DNA from: Stenotrophomonas_A sp036403795
GTDB lineage: Bacteria > Pseudomonadota > Gammaproteobacteria > Xanthomonadales > Xanthomonadaceae
Length of the DNA stretch: 28,263 nucleotides
Assembly (NCBI GenBank): GCA_036403795.1
Contig: DASWQJ010000019.1
Coordinates: 1-28,263, forward strand
Direction of reading: 5' to 3'
Shown: positions 1 to 6,580 of the stretch, in pieces
Numbering within the stretch: position 1 is the first letter of the stretch
How the letters are laid out: the number at the start of each line of letters is the position of its first letter
Notes under the pieces: generated by a model
Told to the model about the DNA's origin: nothing
Database searches by the model: none
Seen by the model: only the letters and a program-made list of their open reading frames with translations
Translations under genes and position numbers: made by a program

Positions 1-42
1 GCCATGGATGGCCCACGTGCGGTGAGTGCGGCCATGGATGGC
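1..42. repeat. Two copies of a 12-nt motif (GCCATGGATGGC)
   Basis: The 12-mer GCCATGGATGGC stands at 1-12 and again at 31-42, exactly 30 nt apart, with CCACGTGCGG-type sequence between. The region has no plausible gene. Short dispersed intergenic motifs of this style are common in Xanthomonadaceae genomes, but I cannot count copies elsewhere. The window begins inside this region, so the element may extend further left. Confidence 0.55.
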
Positions 43-74
43 CGCTCGAACCGCGGCCCACCATCCCGGCAGGG
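40..74. repeat. 35-nt intergenic repeat, copy A
   Basis: This segment begins GGCCGCTCGAACCGCGG and matches 196-230 at 29 of 35 positions by direct reading, with no gaps. It overlaps the end of the second GCCATGGATGGC motif, so the two probably belong to one larger intergenic element. The copies look like decayed members of a dispersed non-coding repeat family. Confidence 0.45.
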
Positions 75-195
75 CGGGGCCCGCACCGTAAGTACTTAAA
101 ACCAACCGCCCAAACCCACCGCGCCCTCAACAAAAATCCCAACTCGCAAGCCGCGATCACAAACACCAGCGAAAGGGAGAAGGCCGATATAAACG

Positions 196-230
196 GGCCG
201 CCCGAACCGCGACACACCACCCCGATAGGG
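196..230. repeat. 35-nt intergenic repeat, copy B
   Basis: The partner of the copy at 40-74, in the same orientation and 156 nt away. It begins GGCCGCCCGAACCGCGA. The six differences are scattered single substitutions, mostly transitions. Copy B lacks the GCCATGGATGGC motif that abuts copy A. The stretch between the copies (75-195) is relatively A-rich, contains a 10-nt palindrome TAAGTACTTA at 89-98, and shows no gene. Confidence 0.45.
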
Positions 231-281
231 AAGTCGTGCACCTTCACTCCCAAATGGGAGAAGAACCACTTTCTTGAGGAC

Positions 282-896
282 TCAGCCCGCCCCAAGACGC
301 AAACCGAAGCCCACCAGGCAGAAGCCCGCGATCCGCCGCAGCCACGACGTAGCGCGCGGATGCTGCCCTACGCGGCGGGCCAGCGCATGGCCCACCAACA
401 CCAGCAACGAGCAATACCCGATGCCCAGCAACGCGATCAGCAGCGCCATGGTGGCGAACGTCGCCAGCCCCTGATGCCGCGTGGGGTCGATGAACAGCGG
501 GAAGAACGCCATGTAAAAAACGATGGCCTTGGGATTGAGCAAGGTGACCAGCACCCCTTGCCGGAAATAGTGGCCTGGCTGCAGGCGAATGGGCGAGGGC
601 CCACCCTGGCGGTGTGCGCTGCGCATCAGGTTGAAGCCGATCCACACCAGGTACGCAGCCCCCAGGTACTGCACGCCCCGGAAAAGCATCGGATTGGCTT
701 GCAACAACGCGGCCACCCCGGCCACTGCCAGCCACAGCAAGACCTGGTCGCCCAGCAACAGGCCGGCAAGGGCGGTGTACCCCCCGCGAAGGCCGCTACG
801 TCCGGTCGCGGTCAACAGAGTGAACGTGCCGGGCCCGGGCAGCGCCAGGAACACCAGCACGGCAACGACAAACGTGCCCACATCCTGGATGCCCAT
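282..896 (-). CDS. LysE/RhtB family amino-acid exporter
   Basis: A 204-residue inner-membrane protein of the LysE/RhtB/LeuE superfamily, which exports amino acids or their analogues by secondary transport. The family N-terminal signature is visible (FLALPGPGTFTLL), followed by a glycine-rich second helix (GLLLGDQVLLWLAVAGVAALL), the YLVWIGFNLM helix, and the conserved LLNPKAIVFYMAFFPLFID segment. About six hydrophobic segments fit the family. The substrate cannot be read from sequence. The start is uncertain: ATG at 896 gives the usual family N-terminus (MGIQDVGTF), while ATG at 905 would add three residues, and neither has a clear Shine-Dalgarno. It lies about 120 nt downstream of the GST gene on the same strand, so it may be cotranscribed with it. 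A small CTCCC-ATTT-GGGAG hairpin lies just past its stop (247-260). Confidence 0.9.
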   Translation of the reverse strand: MGIQDVGTFVVAVLVFLALPGPGTFTLLTATGRSGLRGGYTALAGLLLGDQVLLWLAVAGVAALLQANPMLFRGVQYLGAAYLVWIGFNLMRSAHRQGGPSPIRLQPGHYFRQGVLVTLLNPKAIVFYMAFFPLFIDPTRHQGLATFATMALLIALLGIGYCSLLVLVGHALARRVGQHPRATSWLRRIAGFCLVGFGLRLGAG

Positions 897-1014
897 CCAC
901 GGCATGACGGCTGGAATTCCGAACAAGGAGCGACATTGTCCGCCACACGCACCGGGAGCGCGAGCCGAACTTGCCAGTGTTTGACAGGGGCGCGAGCACC
1001 GTCTGCAGCGCCTG

Positions 1015-1638
1015 CTATGGCAGGCCGTTGTCGCCATGCCGCAGGAAGGCGGCGCGCGTTCGCAGTCGCGCGTGGTAGGCCAGCACCGCCGGCATCGAAG
1101 GGCGCTCGATCGGACTGCTCAGCCAGCGATGCACCGACAGTCCCAGCACGACGTCGGCGAGGGTGAAATCCCCGCCCAGCACGTAGTGTCCCGTGCTTGC
1201 GAGCTGACCCTCGAGCACGCCCATGCAACGGTTCCAGCTGGCCATGCTGGCGTCGATCGCCACCGGGTCGACGTAGCTGGGGCTGCGTCGCACCAACGCC
1301 GTGAAGGCGTAGCGCCACGCAGGATTGAGCTCGCTCGCCTGCCAATCCATCCATTGCTCGACCCTGGCCCGTGCCGCCGGCGCCTGCGGAAGCAGATCGG
1401 TACGCCCGGCCCGTGCCGCCAGGTAACGACAAAGCGTATTGGACTCCCACAGCACCACGTCGCCATCGCGCAGCACCGGTACCTGTGCATTGGGATTCAG
1501 GGTGCGAAACGCTGCGGTGTCGGGTGAGGCATGCACCCCGCCCACATCGTACCGAACGGCTTCGATCCCAATTTCCTCCAGCGTCCACAGCACCTTGCGC
1601 ACGTTGATGGAGGCAGCGTGTCCGAACAATTCGAGCAT
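1015..1638 (-). CDS. Glutathione S-transferase family protein
   Basis: A 207-residue cytosolic GST-like protein, expected to conjugate glutathione to electrophiles or act as a thiol transferase. The N-terminal thioredoxin-fold half has the expected landmarks: MLELFGHAASINVRKVLW at residues 1-18, the cis-proline loop NPNAQVPVL, and the glutathione-binding ESNTLCRYLA. The helical C-terminal domain carries the N-capping box region GGDFTLADVVLGLSVHRW. The bacterial subfamily and substrate are not determinable. An in-frame GTG at 1653 would add five residues; I prefer the ATG at 1638 because it matches the usual GST N-terminus. It is divergent from rmuC, with about 83 nt between them, and upstream of the LysE-type exporter. 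Confidence 0.92.
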   Translation of the reverse strand: MLELFGHAASINVRKVLWTLEEIGIEAVRYDVGGVHASPDTAAFRTLNPNAQVPVLRDGDVVLWESNTLCRYLAARAGRTDLLPQAPAARARVEQWMDWQASELNPAWRYAFTALVRRSPSYVDPVAIDASMASWNRCMGVLEGQLASTGHYVLGGDFTLADVVLGLSVHRWLSSPIERPSMPAVLAYHARLRTRAAFLRHGDNGLP

Positions 1639-1708
1639 GGCGGCAACAGTCACGGGGGAGCTGCGGCCAGCTTAACCCTGGCGGCGCAGCGGATGAGACG
1701 CGGGCGGC

Positions 1709-1714
1709 TACACT
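1709..1714 (+). promoter_or_regulatory. Candidate -10 box of rmuC
   Basis: TACACT, inside GGCTACACTGGGCGG, ends 7 nt before the rmuC ATG at 1722. If used, transcription would start at or next to the start codon, giving a leaderless or almost leaderless mRNA. No TTGACA-like -35 box sits at the correct distance. Very similar GCTA(C/T)(A/G)CT sequences precede the glutathione peroxidase and Tet-like MFS genes in this window. Confidence 0.35.
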
Positions 1715-1721
1715 GGGCGGC

Positions 1722-3311
1722 ATGTCTATCGAAATCCTCATCCTGGCCGGCGTATGCGCCGTCATCCTGCTGCAGCTGGCCTTGCTGTTCCGGCGTTCGG
1801 CGCTGTCCACCGACGCGCTGGAGCGGACCCTGCGCGAGGAACAACGCGAAGGGCGGGGCGAATTGCGCGAGCAGCTGGAAAGCGCTTCGCGGCAGCAGGA
1901 CGTGCGGCTGGAACACTTCGCGAGACAGCTTGCCGAGTTGTCTACGCGCACCGATCAACGACTGGACCTGCTGCGTGAGGCCCTGGGCGAAGATGCCCGT
2001 CGCGGCCGAGAGGAAGGCGCGCAGGCCCAACAGCGCAGCGGAGAACTGCAGGCATCGCGCCTGAGCGACTTGCGCGGCCAGCTTGAGCAATTCGGCCAGC
2101 AGCAGGACGTGCGCATCCTGGCGTTCGGCCAGCAGTTGGGCGAGTTCACCGCACGCACCGATGCGCAGTCGTTGGCCTTGCGCCAGTCGCTGGTGGAGGA
2201 CGCGCGCAAAGCCCGGCAGGAAAGCGGCGATTCACAGCAGCGTTTTGCCGAACAACTTGGCCAGCGTCTGGCAGAACTCACTCAACGCAACGAACAACGC
2301 ATCGGCGAGATGCGCGCCACCCTGGAACAGCAGCTGCAGGCCTTGCTGGCCGACAATGCCTCCAAGTTGGAGCAGATGCGCAACACGGTGGACGAGAAGC
2401 TGCAGACCACGTTGAACACGCGGTTGGACTCCTCTTTCAAGCTGGTGTCCGAGCGTCTCGAGCAGGTCCAGCGCGGGCTGGGCGAAATGCAGCAGTTGGC
2501 CACCGGCGTGGGCGATCTCAAGCGCGTGCTGAGCAACGTGAAGACCCGCGGCGGCTGGGGCGAGGTGCAGCTGGAAAACATCCTTGAGCAGACCCTGACG
2601 TCGGAGCAGTACGCACGCAGCGTGCGGGTGCGGGCCGACAGCGCCGAAGCGGTGGACTTTGCGATCCGGCTGCCGGGACGTGGCCACGACGACACCCCGG
2701 TGTGGTTGCCGATCGATGCCAAGTTCCCGCGCGAAGACTACGAACGCCTGATCGATGCGCAGGAACTAGGCGACCAGGAGCAGATCCTGGTGACGGGCGC
2801 TCAGCTGGAACGTGCCATCCGCGTGCAAGCCAAATCGATCGGCGACAAATACATCGTGCCGCCGCACACCACGGACTTCGCCGTGATGTTCCTGCCCACT
2901 GAAGGGCTGTATGCCGAGACCATCCGCCGACCCGGCCTGGTCGACCTGCTGCAACGCGAATACCGCGTGGTCATTGCCGGTCCCAGCACCGTGACAGCGT
3001 TGCTCAACAGCCTGCAGATGGGCTTCCGCACGTTGGCCATCGAGAAGCGCTCCAGCGAAGTGTGGGGCCTGCTGGGGGCAGTGAAGAGTGAGTTCGGCAA
3101 GTTTGCCGGCATCCTGGAAAAGGCCGAAAAACAGATCAACACCGTCGGCAAGAGCCTGGGCGAAGCCAGCCGCAAGACCCGCACCATCGAGCGCCGCCTG
3201 CGGGGGGTCGAGACGCTGTCGTCGGACCAATCGAGTGAACTGCTGGAGGACGCGGCGCTGGATGTGCTGGGGGCCGCTGGCGAGGAAGCGGACGAAGAGA
3301 CCGACGAGTGA
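1722..3311 (+). CDS. rmuC: DNA recombination protein RmuC
   Basis: A 529-residue RmuC homologue. RmuC limits recombination at inverted repeats and is predicted to have a PD-(D/E)XK-like nuclease fold. Residues 3-23 form a membrane-spanning N-terminal helix. Residues 30-250 are charged and Gln/Glu/Arg-rich, predicted coiled coil. The RmuC domain follows from about 255 to 490, with the conserved RGGWGEVQLENILEQ segment and IDAKFP at 331-336 (D332, K334), the family's nuclease-like core. The C-terminus is acidic. The coiled coil contains a clear duplication: about 60 residues starting at R49 are repeated from R118, a 69-residue period that shares QQDVR, ARTD/TRTD and EDAR blocks. The ATG at 1722 has no good Shine-Dalgarno, only GGGCGG. 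Confidence 0.95.
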   Translation: MSIEILILAGVCAVILLQLALLFRRSALSTDALERTLREEQREGRGELREQLESASRQQDVRLEHFARQLAELSTRTDQRLDLLREALGEDARRGREEGAQAQQRSGELQASRLSDLRGQLEQFGQQQDVRILAFGQQLGEFTARTDAQSLALRQSLVEDARKARQESGDSQQRFAEQLGQRLAELTQRNEQRIGEMRATLEQQLQALLADNASKLEQMRNTVDEKLQTTLNTRLDSSFKLVSERLEQVQRGLGEMQQLATGVGDLKRVLSNVKTRGGWGEVQLENILEQTLTSEQYARSVRVRADSAEAVDFAIRLPGRGHDDTPVWLPIDAKFPREDYERLIDAQELGDQEQILVTGAQLERAIRVQAKSIGDKYIVPPHTTDFAVMFLPTEGLYAETIRRPGLVDLLQREYRVVIAGPSTVTALLNSLQMGFRTLAIEKRSSEVWGLLGAVKSEFGKFAGILEKAEKQINTVGKSLGEASRKTRTIERRLRGVETLSSDQSSELLEDAALDVLGAAGEEADEETDE

Positions 3312-3325
3312 CGCGATCACGGCGC

Positions 3326-3331
3326 TATGCT
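3326..3331 (+). promoter_or_regulatory. Candidate -10 box of the glutathione peroxidase gene
   Basis: TATGCT, in the context CGCTATGCTTGGCG, lies in the 52-nt gap between rmuC and the GTG start at 3364. It resembles the -10-like sequence before rmuC (GGCTACACTGGGCG). No -35 consensus is visible. Cotranscription with rmuC is equally possible. Confidence 0.3.
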
Positions 3332-3363
3332 TGGCGTAAAACCCCTGCCTGACGGAGTGTGCC

Positions 3364-3912
3364 GTGTCGTCCCCGATCCAATCCATTGCCCTGAAGACCA
3401 TCGATGGTCAGCCTGCCACCCTGGGCGACTACCGCGGCAAGGTGCTGCTGGTAGTCAATGTGGCATCCAAGTGTGGTTTGACCACCCAGTACGCCGGCCT
3501 GGAACAGCTGTATCGCGAAAAGCGCGATGACGGCCTGGAAGTGCTCGGCTTTCCCGCCAATGATTTCCTTGGTCAGGAACCCGGCAGTGAGGCAGAGATC
3601 CAGCAGTTCTGCCAGCTCACCTACGACGTCAGTTTTCCGATGTTTTCCAAGATTGCGGTCACTGGCGAGGCGGCACATCCGCTCTATCGCGCGCTGATCC
3701 AGGCGCAACCGGAAGCAGCCGGTGACTCGGCAGGCCTGCGCGCGCGACTGGACGAGAAAGGAATACCGGCCAACCCGGCGCCCGGCGTGTTGTGGAATTT
3801 CGAGAAGTTCCTGGTCGGCCGGGACGGTGCGGTGGTCGGGCGATTCTCGCCAGGCACGACGCCGGACGATCCTGCGCTGCGCGAGGCGATTGATCGCGCG
3901 CTGGCTGCCTGA
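3364..3912 (+). CDS. Glutathione peroxidase family protein (GTG start)
   Basis: A 182-residue thiol peroxidase of the GPx family, reducing hydroperoxides. The peroxidatic residue is Cys37 in NVASKCGLT, a cysteine and not a selenocysteine. Gln71 lies in LGQEPGSEAEI and the WNFEKFLV block begins at Trp144, completing the family's Cys/Gln/Trp/Asn site. Cys83 in QFCQLTYDVSFPMF is where thioredoxin-dependent GPx proteins keep their resolving cysteine. Two oddities are seen: the usual FPCNQF block reads FPANDF, and residues 115-140 form an inserted Ala/Pro-rich segment before the tryptophan block. The GTG start is supported by GGAG at 3354-3357, six nt upstream. The gene is convergent with the mla operon, with a shared hairpin between them. 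Confidence 0.93.
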   Translation: MSSPIQSIALKTIDGQPATLGDYRGKVLLVVNVASKCGLTTQYAGLEQLYREKRDDGLEVLGFPANDFLGQEPGSEAEIQQFCQLTYDVSFPMFSKIAVTGEAAHPLYRALIQAQPEAAGDSAGLRARLDEKGIPANPAPGVLWNFEKFLVGRDGAVVGRFSPGTTPDDPALREAIDRALAA

Positions 3913-3925
3913 GCGCAAGGATGAG

Positions 3926-3952
3926 AAAAGGCCCGGGATCGCTCCCGGGCCT
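3926..3952 (-). terminator. Rho-independent terminator of the mla operon (possibly bidirectional)
   Basis: A perfect 10-bp stem, AGGCCCGGGA (3929-3938) with TCCCGGGCCT (3943-3952), has a 4-nt loop. Read on the minus strand the stem is followed by TTTTCTC, so it fits termination of mlaA transcription, whose stop is about 30 nt upstream. On the plus strand it lies 16 nt after the glutathione peroxidase stop and is followed only by CTCTCGGTTC, so it may work less well in that direction. Confidence 0.85.
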
Positions 3953-3983
3953 CTCGGTTCCCATGACGGCCGGACGACGCGCG

Positions 3984-5036
3984 TCAGTTGCCGAAATCGG
4001 GCATCGGCATCGCATCCACCGGCACCGTGGTGTCCTTCTCGTCTTTCAGATACTCCGGCACTTCGTCGTTGCGTCCGCGCCAATGACGCCGATCACGGTT
4101 GATCTGGTAATTGCGGCGCTGAAGCCAGGCATCACGGGTCAGCGCGTACTCGTCCACCGCTTCGTCGCGCAGTGAATCCAGCGCCAGCAGTTGCGCGCGC
4201 GTATCGACCAGCTGTAAGCCCTGCAGTCCGATGCGGACTTGGTCGCTCTCGATCTGTCGCAGCGGCGACAACGGCATATCACCGGCCAGGCCGAACGTGT
4301 CACGCACCGTACGCGGGCCAAAGAACGGCAGTTCGAAGAACCGTGAATTGCGCCAGCCCCAGACACCCAGGGTCTGGCCGAAATCCTCGCTGCGCCGCGG
4401 AATCTTGGCCGCGCTGGCTGGATCCATCAGGCCGCCCACGCCCAGCGTGGAGTTCATCACGAAACGTCCCAGCGTTTGCAGCGCCCATACCGGGTGACCT
4501 TGCAACAACTGGTTGACGACGGTCACCGGCGCACGCAGGTTATCGAAGAAATTAGCGACCCCCAGCCGCGCCGGCTGTGGAACGACAGCCGCGTAGGCCG
4601 TGGCCAGCGGACGCGCCACGGCACGATCAACCGTCATGTTGAAGCGGTGCATTCCGCGGTTGTAGCGCTCCCACGGGTCGTAGCTTGGCAGCTGCAGATT
4701 CGCGCCGCCGGCAGTCGGGTCTTGCGTTGTGGGCGTGGGCCCGCCGTAGAGGGCTGCGAAGTCGTCCTCGGCCTCGGTGGGGGCGACCCCGGTCGCTGCC
4801 GGCGCGCTGGTCGAGGCGGCTGGGCCGGTGTCGGCCGCACCCGCCGCGACGCTGGAAGCGTCCATCGTGGGCGCCGCGGTCGTGGTCGTGGCGTCCAGGA
4901 CGGAGGGCCCGGCGGCGGCAGTCGTCGTCGTGGCAGCCGGGACCGCGGTGGAAGACGGCGCGGATTTGGGCGCCTGGCTGGAACAAGCCGCCAGCACAGC
5001 CACAATTGCGATAAGGGGATAGCGGAAGACGTTCAT
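3984..5036 (-). CDS. mlaA: MlaA/VacJ outer-membrane lipoprotein
   Basis: A 350-residue lipoprotein, the outer-membrane part of the Mla system that removes misplaced phospholipids from the outer leaflet and passes them to MlaC. The signal peptide ends in a lipobox, LAAC, with Cys18 as the lipidated residue. The MlaA domain runs from about residue 118 (YDPWERYNRGMHRFN) to about 310, including NFFDNLRAPVTVVNQLLQG, MNSTLGVGGLMDPA, SEDFGQTLGVWG and the ELPFFGPRTVRD block. Unlike the E. coli protein, about 95 residues of Thr/Ala/Pro-rich low-complexity sequence separate the lipidated Cys from the domain, and a charged tail follows the domain. The start is one nt past the mlaB stop (TGA-C-ATG), so translation is probably coupled. 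It is the last gene of the operon. Confidence 0.95.
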   Translation of the reverse strand: MNVFRYPLIAIVAVLAACSSQAPKSAPSSTAVPAATTTTAAAGPSVLDATTTTAAPTMDASSVAAGAADTGPAASTSAPAATGVAPTEAEDDFAALYGGPTPTTQDPTAGGANLQLPSYDPWERYNRGMHRFNMTVDRAVARPLATAYAAVVPQPARLGVANFFDNLRAPVTVVNQLLQGHPVWALQTLGRFVMNSTLGVGGLMDPASAAKIPRRSEDFGQTLGVWGWRNSRFFELPFFGPRTVRDTFGLAGDMPLSPLRQIESDQVRIGLQGLQLVDTRAQLLALDSLRDEAVDEYALTRDAWLQRRNYQINRDRRHWRGRNDEVPEYLKDEKDTTVPVDAMPMPDFGN

Positions 5037-5037
5037 G

Positions 5038-5370
5038 TCAGTTCACCGCAGGCGAGGGGGACGCCTGAAATTCCAGTTGGGATGTCAGTCGATAGGCGGC
5101 TGTCAGTTCTTCGAGCCCGGCAGGAGCACCGAGCAACGTCGGAGCTTGCTGCCGGGTGGACGCGCCCGTGCGAATGCGCGCGACCAGTTCGGCCAGTAAT
5201 GCCACGCCGGCGCTGTCGACCCGGTCCACGCCACGCAGGTCCAGCACGCGTGCGCCGCTCAGCAGGCTGGGCCCGATCTGCGGCCACAGCGCGATGACTC
5301 CGGCGCGATCCAGTGCGCCAGTCAGCAACAGCGCCTCGCCGTCCCGGCGCAGGGCAGCGTTATTTGCCAC
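5038..5370 (-). CDS. mlaB: MlaB, STAS-domain subunit of the Mla ABC transporter
   Basis: A 110-residue STAS-domain protein. MlaB binds the MlaF ATPase on the cytoplasmic side and is needed for assembly and activity of the MlaFEDB complex. The fold is recognisable from GEALLLTGALDRAGV near the start, and from VLDLRGVDRVDSAGVALLAELVAR, which carries the STAS loop with the D-S-A-G signature. I chose the GTG at 5370, giving N-terminus MANNAALRRDG; it lies 11 nt inside the 3' end of mlaC. The open frame continues upstream to 5439, but that would need a long overlap with mlaC. Its stop is followed after one base by the mlaA ATG. Confidence 0.85.
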   Translation of the reverse strand: MANNAALRRDGEALLLTGALDRAGVIALWPQIGPSLLSGARVLDLRGVDRVDSAGVALLAELVARIRTGASTRQQAPTLLGAPAGLEELTAAYRLTSQLEFQASPSPAVN

Positions 5371-6037
5371 TGGCCTTGCCGTTGGCCGGTTGACCTGCCT
5401 GCAAGGTGCCGTTGCGCAGCTCGGTGGCGACCTGGGCAATGCTCTTCTGCCGTAGCGGAGCGTCGAATTGGGTCTTGAACGTCTGCACGTAGGAAATGCC
5501 TTCCACCATGACGTCGAAAATCTTCCACTGGCCGTCGACGTTGCGCATCAGGTAATCGACCGGCGTGGGGTCGTCGCCCTGGCGCAGCAGCTCGGTGGAC
5601 ACCTTGACCCCACGTCCACCCGGCAGGGTCGTCTCGGATTTGGCGCGGAACGTGGGCTTGCCCTCGAACGCCAGCAAAGCGGTGCCGTAACGCTGCATCA
5701 AATTGTCGGCCATGGCATCGGCAAACAGCTTCACGTCGGCGTCGGAGGCGCCGCGTCCATGGATGCCCAGCACCAGGCGTGCGGCGTAGTCGCGGTCGAA
5801 GCCCTTGTTGAGTTCGCCGTCGATGAACTGGCGCAGCGCGACCGGATCCTTGCGGAACTGGGCGCGACGCTGCTCCAGGGTGGTCAGGATGCGCGTGCTG
5901 CTGTCGAGCACCGATCGGGTCGCTGCACCGGCCGCCGGGGCGGCGGTGGCCGGGCCGGCCGTCTGCGCGGCAGAGGCGACCGGGGCGCCAAGCAACAGCG
6001 TGGCGGCCAGCGCAGTCGCGAGCAGGGAAATCTTCAT
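5360..6037 (-). CDS. mlaC: MlaC, periplasmic phospholipid-binding protein
   Basis: A 225-residue secreted protein that shuttles phospholipids between MlaA and the MlaFEDB complex. It has a Sec signal peptide (MKISLLATALAATLLLGAPVA, probable cleavage after ASA near residue 23) and a short Ala-rich linker. The MlaC/Ttg2 domain then covers residues 40-210, recognised by FIDGELNKGFDRDYAARLVLG, DNLMQRYGTALL, VDYLMRNVDGQWKIFDVMVEG and ISYVQTFKTQFD. The length is normal for the family. Its ATG overlaps the mlaD stop as ATGA, and its end overlaps mlaB by 11 nt, so expression is tightly coupled within the mla operon. Confidence 0.95.
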   Translation of the reverse strand: MKISLLATALAATLLLGAPVASAAQTAGPATAAPAAGAATRSVLDSSTRILTTLEQRRAQFRKDPVALRQFIDGELNKGFDRDYAARLVLGIHGRGASDADVKLFADAMADNLMQRYGTALLAFEGKPTFRAKSETTLPGGRGVKVSTELLRQGDDPTPVDYLMRNVDGQWKIFDVMVEGISYVQTFKTQFDAPLRQKSIAQVATELRNGTLQAGQPANGKASGK

Positions 6038-6546
6038 GGTTGCGGTTCCGTGGAGGGAGTGGATTCGGCAGGTGCCGACGTCTTGTCGCCGCCGCCGCTG
6101 AACATGTATTTGCCGACCAGTTGCAGCAGGTCCACTGCAGGCTGGGTGAAGGCGATTTCCTCGCCGGGCTTGAGGACTTCCGGGTCGCCACCCGGCTGCA
6201 GGCCGATGTAGCTCTCGCCCAACAGCCCGCTGGTGAAGATGCCGGCGGAGGTGTCGGCCGGCAGATCCTTGTAGCGCTCGTCCAGCTTCAGCGTCACCAC
6301 CGACTCGAAGGTCTTGGTGTCCAGGGTGATGTCCGCTACGCGGCCAACATTGACGCCGCCGATCCGCACCGGCGCCTGGGGCCGGAGCTGGCCGATCTGG
6401 GTGAAGCGCGCGATGAGCGGGTATTCGCCTCCACCCACCCCCCACCGCTGGTTGGTCGAGGCGACCGCCAGCACGAGCAGGGAAGCCAGGGTCAGCACCA
6501 AAAAGGCGCCGACGGCGAATTCGAGTCTGGGTCCACGCATGGCCAT
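6034..6546 (-). CDS. mlaD: MlaD, MCE-domain membrane protein
   Basis: A 170-residue protein with one N-terminal transmembrane helix (residues 9-30) and one MCE domain (about 40-120). MlaD forms the hexameric periplasmic ring that carries lipids between MlaC and the MlaE permease. The family landmarks are LIARFTQIGQL, APVRIGGVNVGRV and GIFTSGLLGESYIGLQPGG. The C-terminal tail is Ser/Thr/Pro-rich. The open frame reaches 6609, but the region upstream of MAMRGP shows no MlaD-like sequence, so I place the start at ATG 6546, with ATG 6540 as alternative. A 34-nt gap separates it from mlaE, the only real spacer in the operon. Its stop overlaps the mlaC ATG. Confidence 0.93.
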   Translation of the reverse strand: MAMRGPRLEFAVGAFLVLTLASLLVLAVASTNQRWGVGGGEYPLIARFTQIGQLRPQAPVRIGGVNVGRVADITLDTKTFESVVTLKLDERYKDLPADTSAGIFTSGLLGESYIGLQPGGDPEVLKPGEEIAFTQPAVDLLQLVGKYMFSGGGDKTSAPAESTPSTEPQP

Positions 6547-6580
6547 GGAATCTCTTATCGGGTCGGGGTCCTGGACGCGC

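Noticed and set aside
247..260. CTCCC-AAAT-GGGAG hairpin as terminator of the LysE-type gene
   Set aside because: The stem is only 5 bp and no T-run follows on the minus strand. It is too weak to list as a terminator.
812..1951. Long 379-codon minus-strand open frame crossing GST and rmuC
   Set aside because: Low-complexity Arg/Ser/Ala-rich translation with no family features; it is a shadow of the GST and rmuC genes in GC-rich DNA.
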